Shown: piece after piece, positions 6,749 to 14,010 of the stretch
How the letters are laid out: the number at the start of each line of letters is the position of its first letter
How positions within the stretch are numbered: position 1 is the stretch's first letter
From: JAICLL01 sp035252155
GTDB lineage: Bacteria > Planctomycetota > Planctomycetia > Pirellulales > JAICIG01
Reading direction: 5' to 3'
Length of the DNA stretch: 17,831 nt
Assembly: GCA_035252155.1 (NCBI GenBank)
Contig: DATFDL010000592.1
Location: 1-17,831 of the forward strand
Program-made: the position numbers and the translations under genes
Notes under the pieces: model-generated
The model's input: the letters and a program-made list of their open reading frames with translations, nothing else
Told to the model about the DNA's origin: nothing
The model's database searches: none

Positions 6749-8552
6749 TGTGGCCTAGCCTTCCTGGTGAGGCCAGACGCTGCTGGAGCTGCAAGACACG
6801 CTGCTCCAATCGGTCTAGCTCGCTTTGAAATTCGTGGATCGACCGGCATTGCTCTTCCAGGCGCGCAAAAACCGGCTGCATCACTTTGGCGCTGGTCCAA
6901 TGTGACGCAAGCTGTTCGACCTCGGCCCGCACACCGCGCCGCAGCCGCGATGTGAATAGCCACAGCAGCAAGCCGCACCACAAGAGCAAGGTGAATCCCG
7001 CCCCAAGGAAAAACTCAGTTCCCAGCACGGGCTGCGTCTGCTCTGCCCGCCCTAGCTCGACCGCCAGCCATGAATCGTAGAAAAAGTTTCGTCCAAATCG
7101 GTATAGCAACACGGCCAGCATGGCGATGACGCTCAGCTCGTAAGGCCAGCGCACCCACCAACCGGTGTGTCGCCTGGCGAGCCGCGCGACAAGCTGTTGC
7201 AGTTCGGCGGCAGCGGTGGCCACCCAGAGCTTGCCCGACTCGGCGGCTTCCCGTTCGACGCTGGCCAACTGGGCTTCGCCGCGCGGGAGCCCCGCCTCGG
7301 CGGCGTAACCATCGACGATGATCGCCGCGGTTCGCAGCTCGCCCTCGTCCCAACTGGCCGCGATGGCGCGAGACGAGGCCTCATCGGCCGTCGCGCGTCG
7401 CCGGCGCTTGCGCAGCCGCCGGCCGCCTTCCAGCGCGCCCCATAAGGCGAGTTGCGCGGGCGTGCGAGCACGCAGCAGCGCCGCGCTCGACAGCAACCCA
7501 CCCAGGCCTTGATAAAGTCGCAACACGCACGAAAACGGGCTGAAGCCCCAGCAGGCCGCCACTTCGCCCAGCACGCGTTGCTCCCAGGGCCGGCGGCCGG
7601 CCAGCAACTGGCTGCGCATCTGGGCCGCCAGCCGCGCGGCCAGTCGGCCGCGCTGCTCGGTCAATCCCATTTCAAGCTGCTCGACGGCCGGCATGGCTGC
7701 CGCCAGCGGCGCGCGGCAGGCCGACAGCGTCTGCAAAATCAGATCGAGAAAATTCGCCCGGCGAATGCGTTTGGCCGCCGTGCCCGAAAGCTCCCGCGCA
7801 AGAAAGTCGATCAGGCGGGCGATCTCGCCGCGCGGCTCGAGACCCGCACGGGCGTCGGTCAGGGCGGCGAGCGAATCGACCAAGAACATTTCGCCGGTGG
7901 CATACTCTTCCGATAAGATCCGTCGCCAATCGTCGCGAATGTCATCTTCCAGATCGGCGTGGGTTTGCACGAACACCAGCCGCGCGCCGGGCGCGGCCGC
8001 GGCCAACTCGTCGCTCACGCGGGCGCTGCGATATTTTTGCTGTGTCGTGGTCACCAGCAGCACGTCGCAATGGGGCAACAGCTCGCGCAGCCGCTGCAGA
8101 TTGGTGCCCGGTGCGTCGTTCTCTTCGGTGGTGTCGGGATCGGGGCAATCGAGCAGTACGACGTCACGCAAGAGTGGCCCTTCGCGCTGCACCAGGTGGA
8201 CGCTGTCGGGGCGGATGCCGAGTCGTTCGGGCGTCAGATCAGGTCGGCAGACCAAGGTGGGCTGCAACGTGGTGGGCCGCTGGCGACCGGCTTCGGCCAC
8301 CTCGGCGCCGACCAAGGCATTGACCAACGAGCTTTTGCCGGTGCCGGTGCCTCCGAGCGTGGCGACGACCAAAGGCGCTTCGAGCCGCACGCGCAGCGTG
8401 TCCGAGCGTTCGACCAGCCGCCGCACCAACGCTCGTGCTTGCCGGGCTGGTGGCCAATCGGCGGCCCGCTCGGCCCATTCCGTCAACTCGGCCAACAGCG
8501 TATCGACTTCAGCCAGCAGTTCCAGATGCGACCATTCTCCCGACGCCATCAT
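6726..8552 (-). CDS. Membrane-anchored dynamin-like GTPase
   Basis: With start at 8552 the protein has 608 residues. The GTPase domain shows G1 GGTGTGKSSLVN (from about 67), G3 DCPDPDT (135-141) and G4 THAD (197-200), a TxxD rather than NKxD motif, as in dynamin-like proteins. A helical middle region follows. Two membrane segments lie at about 470-486 and 514-534, and a coiled-coil-like C-terminus at 537-595. This layout suggests a GTPase that acts at membranes (fusion, fission or curvature), but no substrate is known. ATG 8552 overlaps the upstream stop as ATGATG, which indicates translational coupling; a second ATG at 8549 is equally possible. The frame runs to 8666, but that would overlap the neighbour by 118 bp. 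The last nine residues (GHSRSGFPA) come from a dispersed repeat. Confidence 0.8.
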   Translation of the reverse strand: MMASGEWSHLELLAEVDTLLAELTEWAERAADWPPARQARALVRRLVERSDTLRVRLEAPLVVATLGGTGTGKSSLVNALVGAEVAEAGRQRPTTLQPTLVCRPDLTPERLGIRPDSVHLVQREGPLLRDVVLLDCPDPDTTEENDAPGTNLQRLRELLPHCDVLLVTTTQQKYRSARVSDELAAAAPGARLVFVQTHADLEDDIRDDWRRILSEEYATGEMFLVDSLAALTDARAGLEPRGEIARLIDFLARELSGTAAKRIRRANFLDLILQTLSACRAPLAAAMPAVEQLEMGLTEQRGRLAARLAAQMRSQLLAGRRPWEQRVLGEVAACWGFSPFSCVLRLYQGLGGLLSSAALLRARTPAQLALWGALEGGRRLRKRRRRATADEASSRAIAASWDEGELRTAAIIVDGYAAEAGLPRGEAQLASVEREAAESGKLWVATAAAELQQLVARLARRHTGWWVRWPYELSVIAMLAVLLYRFGRNFFYDSWLAVELGRAEQTQPVLGTEFFLGAGFTLLLWCGLLLWLFTSRLRRGVRAEVEQLASHWTSAKVMQPVFARLEEQCRSIHEFQSELDRLEQRVLQLQQRLASPGRLGHSRSGFPA

Positions 8553-10063
8553 CGTCTCCACCAGGCCAACCACCGGCCCACGGCCCGAGCGATCGTCGGT
8601 GTGAACCTGGCTCGAGTATAGTTGTCGGCGATGCGTTTCCATATCTCGGACTGCGTGGGATAGCAATGAATCGTTCGGGCGAGGTCGGCCAGCGAGCGGC
8701 GATTGGTCATGAGCAACACCATCTCGGCAATCAATTCGCCGGCCTCTCGCGCCACGACCGTGGCGCCGACGATCTTGCCCGTGCCACGTCGCACATGAAC
8801 CACGGCAAAACCGGTCTCGTCGCCGTCGACCAAGGCGCGGTCAACCTCCGCCAGATCGACGCGGTAGCTATCGACCTCGATGCCGCGTTCACTCGCTTCG
8901 GCGGCCGTCAGCCCGACGTGCGCCACCGCGGGATCGGTGTACGTGCAACGCGGAATAACCAAGGAGCTGAGTTTTTTGCGGCCGAAGAAGAGCGCGTTGC
9001 GAAGGCAGAGCCGGGCCGTGGCGTCGGCGGCGTGCGTGAATTTGTACGATGAGCAAACGTCACCCGCGGCGAAGACGCGCGGGTTCGCAGTCTGGAGTCT
9101 ATCGTTCACTTCGATGCCGTCGCGCGTGGTTCTCACGCCCGCGGCTTCCAGCCCCAGGCCGTCGAGGTTCGGCGTCCGCCCGGCGGCGACCAAGATCGCG
9201 TCGGCGATGAGCTTGCGTTTTTCGCCTTGCCTCTCGATGACCAGGCTCTTGGAGTCGCCGACTTTTTCGATCGCCTGCGTGGCCCAGCCCAGATGCAGAT
9301 GAACGCCTTCTCGCTCGAACTGAGCCTGCACAAGGAGCGAGGCTTCAAGCGGCTCTTTTGGCAACAGCGCTTTGCTTCGCTGCACAATGTGTACCTCGCT
9401 GCCGAATCGCCGGAACGCCTGGCCAAGCTCACAACCCACCGGGCCGCCACCGATAACAATCAAGCGGCGCGGCAACTCGGTGAGCGAAAAGATCGTTTCA
9501 CTCGTCAGGCAATCGGTGGCGTCAAGCCCGGCGATCGGCGGGATAGTGGGCCGAGAGCCGGTGGCGATCACCGCGCGATGAAACCGTAGCTCCTGCCCGG
9601 CGACTTCGATCGTGTCGCGCCCCGTGAATGCCGCCTGTCCGAAATAGACGTCGACGTTCAGTCCGCGAAACCGCTGGGCCGAGTCATGCCGGCTGATTTC
9701 GGCTCGCATCCGGCGCATCCGCTGCATGATGGCGGCGAAATCGATCTGCGGCGGTCCGGCCAGACGAAACCCGAACTGCTCACTTTGCGTGAGTAGATAC
9801 GCGGCCCGCGCTGCGCTGAGCAGCGCTTTGCTGGGCACGCAGCCCACGTTCAGGCAGTCGCCGCCCAGCAGATGGCGTTCGACCAGCGCCGCGCGGCCGC
9901 CCAGCCCAGCCGCGCCCAGGGCCGCGATGATGCCCGCCGTGCCGCCGCCGACGGCCACCAGGTTGTACCGCCCGGCTGGCTGGGGGTTTGCCCACTCCGG
10001 CGGATGCGCATGCGCGACGAGCAACTGATTGTGCTCATCGGGCGGCGACAATTGCATCGGCAT
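8549..10063 (-). CDS. FAD-dependent pyridine nucleotide-disulfide oxidoreductase (MerA-like, not MerA)
   Basis: The 504-residue flavoprotein is of the class I disulfide reductase family (mercuric reductase, dihydrolipoyl dehydrogenase, glutathione reductase). It shows the FAD motif GGGTAG (39-44), the redox-active pair C70/C75 in GGDCLNVGCVPSK, the NAD(P) motif GGGPVG (205-210), the second FAD motif FAAGDV and the catalytic HxxxxxxE in HCYPTQSE (H466, E473). It has no N-terminal heavy-metal domain and no C-terminal Cys pair, so mercury reduction is unlikely; the substrate is unknown. An extra N-terminus of about 30 residues precedes the FAD fold. ATG 10063 overlaps the end of cimA by 29 bp (ATG 10057 is an alternative), and the stop overlaps the GTPase start, so all three genes form one operon. 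Confidence 0.9.
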   Translation of the reverse strand: MPMQLSPPDEHNQLLVAHAHPPEWANPQPAGRYNLVAVGGGTAGIIAALGAAGLGGRAALVERHLLGGDCLNVGCVPSKALLSAARAAYLLTQSEQFGFRLAGPPQIDFAAIMQRMRRMRAEISRHDSAQRFRGLNVDVYFGQAAFTGRDTIEVAGQELRFHRAVIATGSRPTIPPIAGLDATDCLTSETIFSLTELPRRLIVIGGGPVGCELGQAFRRFGSEVHIVQRSKALLPKEPLEASLLVQAQFEREGVHLHLGWATQAIEKVGDSKSLVIERQGEKRKLIADAILVAAGRTPNLDGLGLEAAGVRTTRDGIEVNDRLQTANPRVFAAGDVCSSYKFTHAADATARLCLRNALFFGRKKLSSLVIPRCTYTDPAVAHVGLTAAEASERGIEVDSYRVDLAEVDRALVDGDETGFAVVHVRRGTGKIVGATVVAREAGELIAEMVLLMTNRRSLADLARTIHCYPTQSEIWKRIADNYTRARFTPTIARAVGRWLAWWRR

Positions 10064-11621
10064 GCTCGTCTTTATACAGCTTATACTCGATGCTATCGAC
10101 CAGCGCGATCCAACTGGCCTCGATGATGTTCTCGCTCACGCCGACGGTGCCCCAGACATCGTGTTCGTCGCGGCTTTCGATGACCACACGCACGCCGGCG
10201 GCCGTGGCCGCCTCGGAGTTGATGACGCGCACCTTATAATCGACCAAGTGCATGCCAGCCAGGCTGGGGTAGACGCCCAACAGCGCCTTGCGCAAGGCGG
10301 CGTCGAGCGCGTTGACCGGGCCGTCGCCCTCGGCCACCTCGTGACGGACTTCGCCCGCCACATTCAGCTTGACGGTGGCCTCGGTGGTGGCGGCCCCATC
10401 GCGGTCGGCCTCGACGCTGACATGAAAATTCAGCCGCTCGAAATGCGGCCGATAGGTGCCCGCACAACGTTTCACGAGCAGATCGAACGAGCCTTCGGCG
10501 GCCTCGAATTGGTAGCCCTGGTTTTCGAGCGTCACCACGCGGGCCAGGATTTTGTCCGTCAATTCGCGGTCGTTTTCCAAATGGTGTTTGGCCGTCAGGG
10601 CCATGATGTTCGAACGGCCCGACAACTCGCTCACCAAAAATCGTCGCTCGTTGCCCACCGCCTCGGGCGCCATGTGTTCGTAGCTACTGGCGGCCCGGGC
10701 CACGGCGTGCACGTGCATGCCGCCCTTGTGCGCAAATGCGCTCTGCCCCACGAACGCCTGGTTTTGTCGAAAATTCATGTTCGCCAACTCATAGACGTAA
10801 CGCGAAAGCTCGGTGAGCCGCGGCAGGCTGCCGGGAGTCAACACCTCGTAGCCCCGCTTCTTCAACGCCAGATTGGCGACGACCGAAATCAAATCGACAT
10901 TGCCGCAGCGTTCGCCCAGGCCGTTGATAGTGCCCTGCACCTGCACCGCGCCGGCATCGACGGCCGCCAACGAGTTGGCCACCGCCAGATCGCAGTCGTT
11001 ATGGCAATGAATGCCCACCGGCGCCGGCAGTTCGCCGATGACAGCGCGGGTGAGCTCGGCGATCTCCTCGGGCATGCTGCCGCCGTTGGTGTCGCAGAGC
11101 ACCACCTGCGAGGCGCCGGCCTCGGCCGCGGCCCGCAACGTCAGCAATGCGTAGGCACGATTTGCTTTCCAGCCGTCGAAGAAATGCTCGGCGTCATAAA
11201 TCACTTGGCGACCTTGCGACCGCAGATAGCGCACGCTGTCGGCAATCATCTCCAGGTTTTCTTCGAGCGAGACGCGCAGCACCTCGCTAACATGAAAATC
11301 TGAAGTCTTGCCGACCACGGTGATCACGCCGGCGCCCGACGCGATCAGTGCCTTCATGCCGGGATCGTCTTCGGGCCGCACACCTTTGCGGCGGGTCATG
11401 CCAAACGCGCAGATCCGTCCCCGGCCATCTCCGAATTGAGCTGCCCGTTCAAAAAACTGGGCGTCCTTGTCGTTTGAGAGCGGATAGCCTCCTTCGACAA
11501 AGTCGAAGCCCAGCTCCAACAGTCGCCGAGCGATCAGCAGCTTGTCTTGCAGCGAAAAGCTGACGCCTTCGCCCTGGCTGCCATCACGCAGCGTGGTGTC
11601 GTAGATTTGAATTCGACGCAT
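10035..11621 (-). CDS. cimA: (R)-citramalate synthase
   Basis: The 528-residue enzyme condenses pyruvate and acetyl-CoA to (R)-citramalate, opening the threonine-independent route to 2-ketobutyrate and isoleucine. The TIM barrel has DTTLRDGSQGEGVSFS (D8 metal ligand, R12), the metal pair H205/H207 in GIHCHNDCDLA and GLGERCGN (234-241). GGYPLSNDKD near residue 44 is typical of the CimA branch rather than LeuA or homocitrate synthase. The C-terminal part (roughly from 390) is the LeuA-type allosteric domain, where isoleucine feedback acts in characterised members. ATG 11621 starts directly at the conserved barrel; its Shine-Dalgarno sequence is weak. It is the first enzyme gene of an operon with the oxidoreductase and GTPase, and a leader peptide and terminator lie just upstream, so attenuation by isoleucine supply is likely. 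Confidence 0.93.
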   Translation of the reverse strand: MRRIQIYDTTLRDGSQGEGVSFSLQDKLLIARRLLELGFDFVEGGYPLSNDKDAQFFERAAQFGDGRGRICAFGMTRRKGVRPEDDPGMKALIASGAGVITVVGKTSDFHVSEVLRVSLEENLEMIADSVRYLRSQGRQVIYDAEHFFDGWKANRAYALLTLRAAAEAGASQVVLCDTNGGSMPEEIAELTRAVIGELPAPVGIHCHNDCDLAVANSLAAVDAGAVQVQGTINGLGERCGNVDLISVVANLALKKRGYEVLTPGSLPRLTELSRYVYELANMNFRQNQAFVGQSAFAHKGGMHVHAVARAASSYEHMAPEAVGNERRFLVSELSGRSNIMALTAKHHLENDRELTDKILARVVTLENQGYQFEAAEGSFDLLVKRCAGTYRPHFERLNFHVSVEADRDGAATTEATVKLNVAGEVRHEVAEGDGPVNALDAALRKALLGVYPSLAGMHLVDYKVRVINSEAATAAGVRVVIESRDEHDVWGTVGVSENIIEASWIALVDSIEYKLYKDEHADAIVAAR

Positions 11622-11634
11622 GATCTTGGTCCAT

Positions 11635-11668
11635 AAAAAAACCCTGCGGCCGGCAAGCGGCCTCAGGG
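11635..11668 (-). terminator. cimA: Intrinsic terminator (attenuator) in the cimA leader
   Basis: On the minus strand CCCTGAGGCCG (11668-11658) pairs with CGGCCGCAGGG (11652-11642): two 5-bp GC-rich blocks around one A-G mismatch, with loop CTTGC. Seven T residues (11641-11635) follow. It lies 13 nt before the cimA start codon and so would stop transcription before the operon. Confidence 0.85.
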
Positions 11669-11707
11669 CTGTGTCGTCTCCGAGTGTCGAGTAAGCCCTA
11701 CGGCCGC
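11657..11707 (-). promoter_or_regulatory. cimA: Antiterminator hairpin competing with the cimA terminator
   Basis: The arm at 11707-11694 (GCGGCCGTAGGGCT) is complementary to 11670-11657 (AGCCCTGAGGCCGC) at 13 of 14 positions, counting one G-T pair. The right arm contains the entire left arm of the terminator, so the two structures exclude each other. The leader peptide stop codon (11700-11698) lies in the left arm. A smaller hairpin, CTCCTG (11727-11722) with CAGGAG (11712-11707), sits over the Leu-Leu-Ile-Ile codons and competes for the same left arm. This is the region 1-2-3-4 logic of ribosome-controlled attenuators. Confidence 0.8.
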
Positions 11708-11808
11708 TCCTGGTGAATAATCAGGAGGGCGATCTGCCAGCGAATCGCAGCAATGCTTTCGGCAACCGGGGCAAACCGGGCTGGCGGCAAAAGGCGAAGA
11801 GGAATCAT
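11698..11808 (-). CDS. Leader peptide of the cimA operon (Ile/Leu-rich)
   Basis: This is a 36-codon ORF with ATG at 11808 and TAG at 11700-11698. It holds six Ile, five Leu and one Val. Residues 26-31 read IALLII, and five of the six Ile fall in residues 19-31, shortly before the stop. It is inferred to be a regulatory leader: when charged Ile-tRNA (or Leu-tRNA) is scarce, a ribosome stalls on these codons, the antiterminator forms and cimA is transcribed; when it is plentiful, the ribosome reaches the stop, covers the antiterminator arm and the terminator forms. The Shine-Dalgarno sequence is weak (CAGG about 8 nt upstream). Placement between a promoter and a terminator fits. A longer antisense reading frame across this region in another phase is not credible. 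Confidence 0.75.
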   Translation of the reverse strand: MIPLRLLPPARFAPVAESIAAIRWQIALLIIHQERP

Positions 11809-11855
11809 GGCAGCGGCCTGCGGTGCAGGATTTACAATCGCAAACAGTTTTCCCA

Positions 11856-11884
11856 AACATACGTGCGCCGTGGTACGCGGTCAA
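11856..11884 (-). promoter_or_regulatory. cimA: Sigma-70-type promoter of the cimA operon
   Basis: TTGACC (11884-11879) and TATGTT (11861-11856) are separated by 17 bp on the minus strand. Transcription would begin near 11848, about 40 nt before the leader peptide ATG. An attenuated transcript ending at the U tract would be roughly 210 nt. Confidence 0.6.
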
Positions 11885-11996
11885 CCCGCGGGAACGGAAT
11901 AAACTCCGATCTACGAGTGAATTGGCATACCAAATGCAATCTTCCGGTGACCCAGGGGCGGTGTACACCGAGTACTTTTTGGAAGGATGGAACAGC

Positions 11997-12659
11997 ATGC
12001 GGATCACACTCTGTTCGGCGTTGCTAAGCGCCATGGCGCTGATGGGCAATTTGGGTTTTGGACAAGAAACATTCAATGAAAATGCGGCCGACAAAGTGGT
12101 GGGTCGCGAGGGCGTCGCAGGCGCCAAGGGCGAGGCTCTGCCCGGCGCGGCCGTGGGCACGAATGCCGCAGTGCCGGCCGCCGGGGCCAATGCCGCCGCA
12201 GGCGCCCAAACGAACGCCGGGAACCGTTGGCGGTTCAAGCATCACAATGGCCACTGGTGGTACTACCATCCGAACAACCAATGGTCGTATTGGAACGGCA
12301 ACGCCTGGTCGGGCTATCAGCCGCAAGCGTACCAGCAATGGCATCGCGGCCAGTTCCCCAACATGTATAGCAACTATGGCACCGGCAATTACTATGGGGG
12401 CTACGGCAACGGCGGCTATGGGTACGGTTCGCGCTATAACACGGGCTACCGTGGTTACGGCTACAATGGTTACGGATATGGCGGCGGATATGGTCCTGGC
12501 TACGGCTATGGCAACCAATACGGCGGCTACGGCAATCAATATGGTGGCTACGGCGGCTATAACGCCGGCGGCGCAGCGGGCGCAAATGTGGGCGGGGCGA
12601 TCGGCGGCGCGCGGGGTGCCCAGGTGGGCGGCGCGATCGGCAACGCCCTCGACCGATAG
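11997..12659 (+). CDS. Secreted Gly/Tyr-rich protein with WWY domain (paralogue 1)
   Basis: The product is 220 residues and of no recognised family. A signal peptide covers about residues 1-23 (hydrophobic core LCSALLSAMALMGNLG, likely cleavage after GFGQ or nearby). An Ala/Gly-rich linker follows, then a 29-residue aromatic block at 76-104 (NRWRF, NGHWWYY, PNNQWSYW, AW). Residues about 125-190 are Gly/Tyr repeats of the GYG and NQYGGYG type, and the C-terminus (AGANVGGAIGGARGAQVGGAIG) resembles a glycine zipper. ATG 11997 is chosen because it begins the signal peptide and is preceded by GGAAGGA at suitable spacing; the frame is open upstream to 11823 without support. The next gene encodes the same aromatic block, so the pair probably arose by duplication. 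An envelope or matrix role is a guess. A strong terminator follows. Confidence 0.8.
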   Translation: MRITLCSALLSAMALMGNLGFGQETFNENAADKVVGREGVAGAKGEALPGAAVGTNAAVPAAGANAAAGAQTNAGNRWRFKHHNGHWWYYHPNNQWSYWNGNAWSGYQPQAYQQWHRGQFPNMYSNYGTGNYYGGYGNGGYGYGSRYNTGYRGYGYNGYGYGGGYGPGYGYGNQYGGYGNQYGGYGGYNAGGAAGANVGGAIGGARGAQVGGAIGNALDR

Positions 12660-12696
12660 GCCAGATCGGTCGCATCGCACGCAGAGTCCCAGAAGG

Positions 12697-12735
12697 CGCC
12701 TCGCGGCGGTTGCATCCGCCGCGGGGCGTTGTTTT
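12697..12735 (+). terminator. Rho-independent terminator after paralogue 1
   Basis: A 13-bp stem (12697-12709 with 12716-12728, one T-G pair) closes the loop TTGCAT and is followed by TTGTTTT. It separates the two secreted paralogues into different transcripts. Confidence 0.85.
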
Positions 12736-12760
12736 GCGCCTTGTGGTCGTTCGCTGGGCC

Positions 12761-12766
12761 TATAAT
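12761..12766 (+). promoter_or_regulatory. Candidate -10 element for paralogue 2
   Basis: A perfect TATAAT stands 26 bp after the preceding terminator. No good -35 is found at 16-18 bp; TTGTGG at 12741-12746 is only 14 bp away. Transcription from here would give a leader of about 110 nt containing a small hairpin (GATTCG 12825-12830 with CGAATC 12836-12841). Confidence 0.35.
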
Positions 12767-12880
12767 AAAAGATGAGCAATGACAACGGCCAGCCCGCATT
12801 GGTATGTGGTCTGCGTTGATGAAAGATTCGCCGGTCGAATCTACTGGCCGGTCACTCATCGAACAGAAATGGAGCTAGCC

Positions 12881-13972
12881 ATGCGCCTGATTTTTACTGT
12901 AACTGCCCTAAGTTTCCTCTCTCTTGCGACGGCGGCCGTGGCTCAAGTTTCGACCGACGATGGCGGAGGCATTTCGTCAGTTCGCGACCGCAACGACATT
13001 CCGCCCGGACGTCAAATCACCGAAGCGCCAGGCGGCGACGGAGCGGAACTCGGCGACCTCGATTCCGCAGACCAAAAGCTACCGGATGCCGAACCAATCG
13101 CAGAGGGAGCCGAGTCGGACGACGCCGCAGTTATGCGTTCCGACGGGGCAAGCGACGACGACACAGATGACTTCATTGCCCCTTCTCGCCGCGGCGGCGA
13201 TGAAGGTCCCGAGGCCGCACTGGGTAGCAGGCCCGCGCTTTCGCGCAAGGCGGTCCGCGGGTTTAAACGCGCTTCGGCCGGACCTCGGGGCGGCCGGCCG
13301 GAGAACCGCTGGCGGTATCAGTATTACAACGGATATTGGTGGTATTGGACTCCCAACAATCGTTGGGCGTTCTTCAGCGGCCGGCGCTGGATCGACTACG
13401 ATTCTGAGTTAGCCAACCAGTGGGCCCGCGGCGGCGCGGTCGGCCGCGGTGAGATGGGACTGGGCGGCGGCGGATCCTATGGTCTAGGCGGCGGATATGG
13501 CTCAGGCGGCATGAGTGGGGCTTTGGGAGGCGGCGGAGTCAATCGCGGACTGGGCGCGGTTGGCGGACTCGGCACGAATGCCGGAGCGATGGGCGGTGGG
13601 CGGCTGCCCGGCCAGGGTACGGTGCCCGGTCGCTCGGCGCTTCCTGGCTTCCGCGGCGGAGCTTCACAAGCTGCGGGCGGCCTTAGCCCGACCGGCGCGG
13701 GCGGAAGTCTCGGCGGCGGCGCGGGAGGCGGCGTCACGGGCGAAGGTCTCGGTAGCTCGCTGTTGAACAGTAGCGGTGGGATGGCCGCGGTACCTGGCCT
13801 CAGCGGCACGCGCGGGTCGCTCGGAGGAGCGAGCGGCGTGGGCATCAACGCTGGCGTCACCGTCGGCGGTCGTTCGGGCGACGCCAACACGGGCGTCGGC
13901 GGCGGCGCGATCGGCGGCGCAGGCATCGGCGGCACGGGCGGCGGCATGCGCGGCATCGGATCGGGACGATGA
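12881..13972 (+). CDS. Secreted Gly-rich protein with WWY domain (paralogue 2)
   Basis: The product is 363 residues. It has a clear signal peptide (MRLIFTVTALSFLSLATAAVAQ), an acidic Asp/Glu-rich segment (about 55-110), a basic stretch (about 120-141), and the same aromatic block as the upstream gene at 142-170 (NRWRY, NGYWWYW, PNNRWAFF, RW), aligned without a gap. A long low-complexity tail rich in GG, GLGG and GSLGG (about 184-363) follows; unlike paralogue 1 it has few Tyr. ATG 12881 is supported by GGAG 6 nt upstream and by the signal peptide beginning there; ATG 12869 and the frame start at 12779 lack this. It ends 38 bp before leuS on the same strand. No family is recognised; a surface or extracellular role is inferred only from export and composition. 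Confidence 0.8.
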   Translation: MRLIFTVTALSFLSLATAAVAQVSTDDGGGISSVRDRNDIPPGRQITEAPGGDGAELGDLDSADQKLPDAEPIAEGAESDDAAVMRSDGASDDDTDDFIAPSRRGGDEGPEAALGSRPALSRKAVRGFKRASAGPRGGRPENRWRYQYYNGYWWYWTPNNRWAFFSGRRWIDYDSELANQWARGGAVGRGEMGLGGGGSYGLGGGYGSGGMSGALGGGGVNRGLGAVGGLGTNAGAMGGGRLPGQGTVPGRSALPGFRGGASQAAGGLSPTGAGGSLGGGAGGGVTGEGLGSSLLNSSGGMAAVPGLSGTRGSLGGASGVGINAGVTVGGRSGDANTGVGGGAIGGAGIGGTGGGMRGIGSGR

Positions 13973-14010
13973 CTCTCGCATCGCGGGGCAAATTGCCGTA
14001 AATTAGCCCG

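Noticed and set aside
8549..10063. Mercuric reductase merA
   Set aside because: There is no metal-binding N-terminal domain, no C-terminal Cys pair and no other mer gene nearby.
10029..11303. 424-codon open frame antisense to cimA
   Set aside because: cimA has complete family motifs; the antisense product has none.
11585..11634. ATG at 11634 between the terminator and cimA
   Set aside because: It is out of frame with cimA and encodes only 16 residues ending inside the cimA 5' end; no sign of use, although it could affect translation.
11663..12238. 191-codon minus-strand frame overlapping the cimA leader and the secreted paralogue
   Set aside because: It is in a different phase from the leader peptide, runs across two promoters and the attenuator, and shows no motif.
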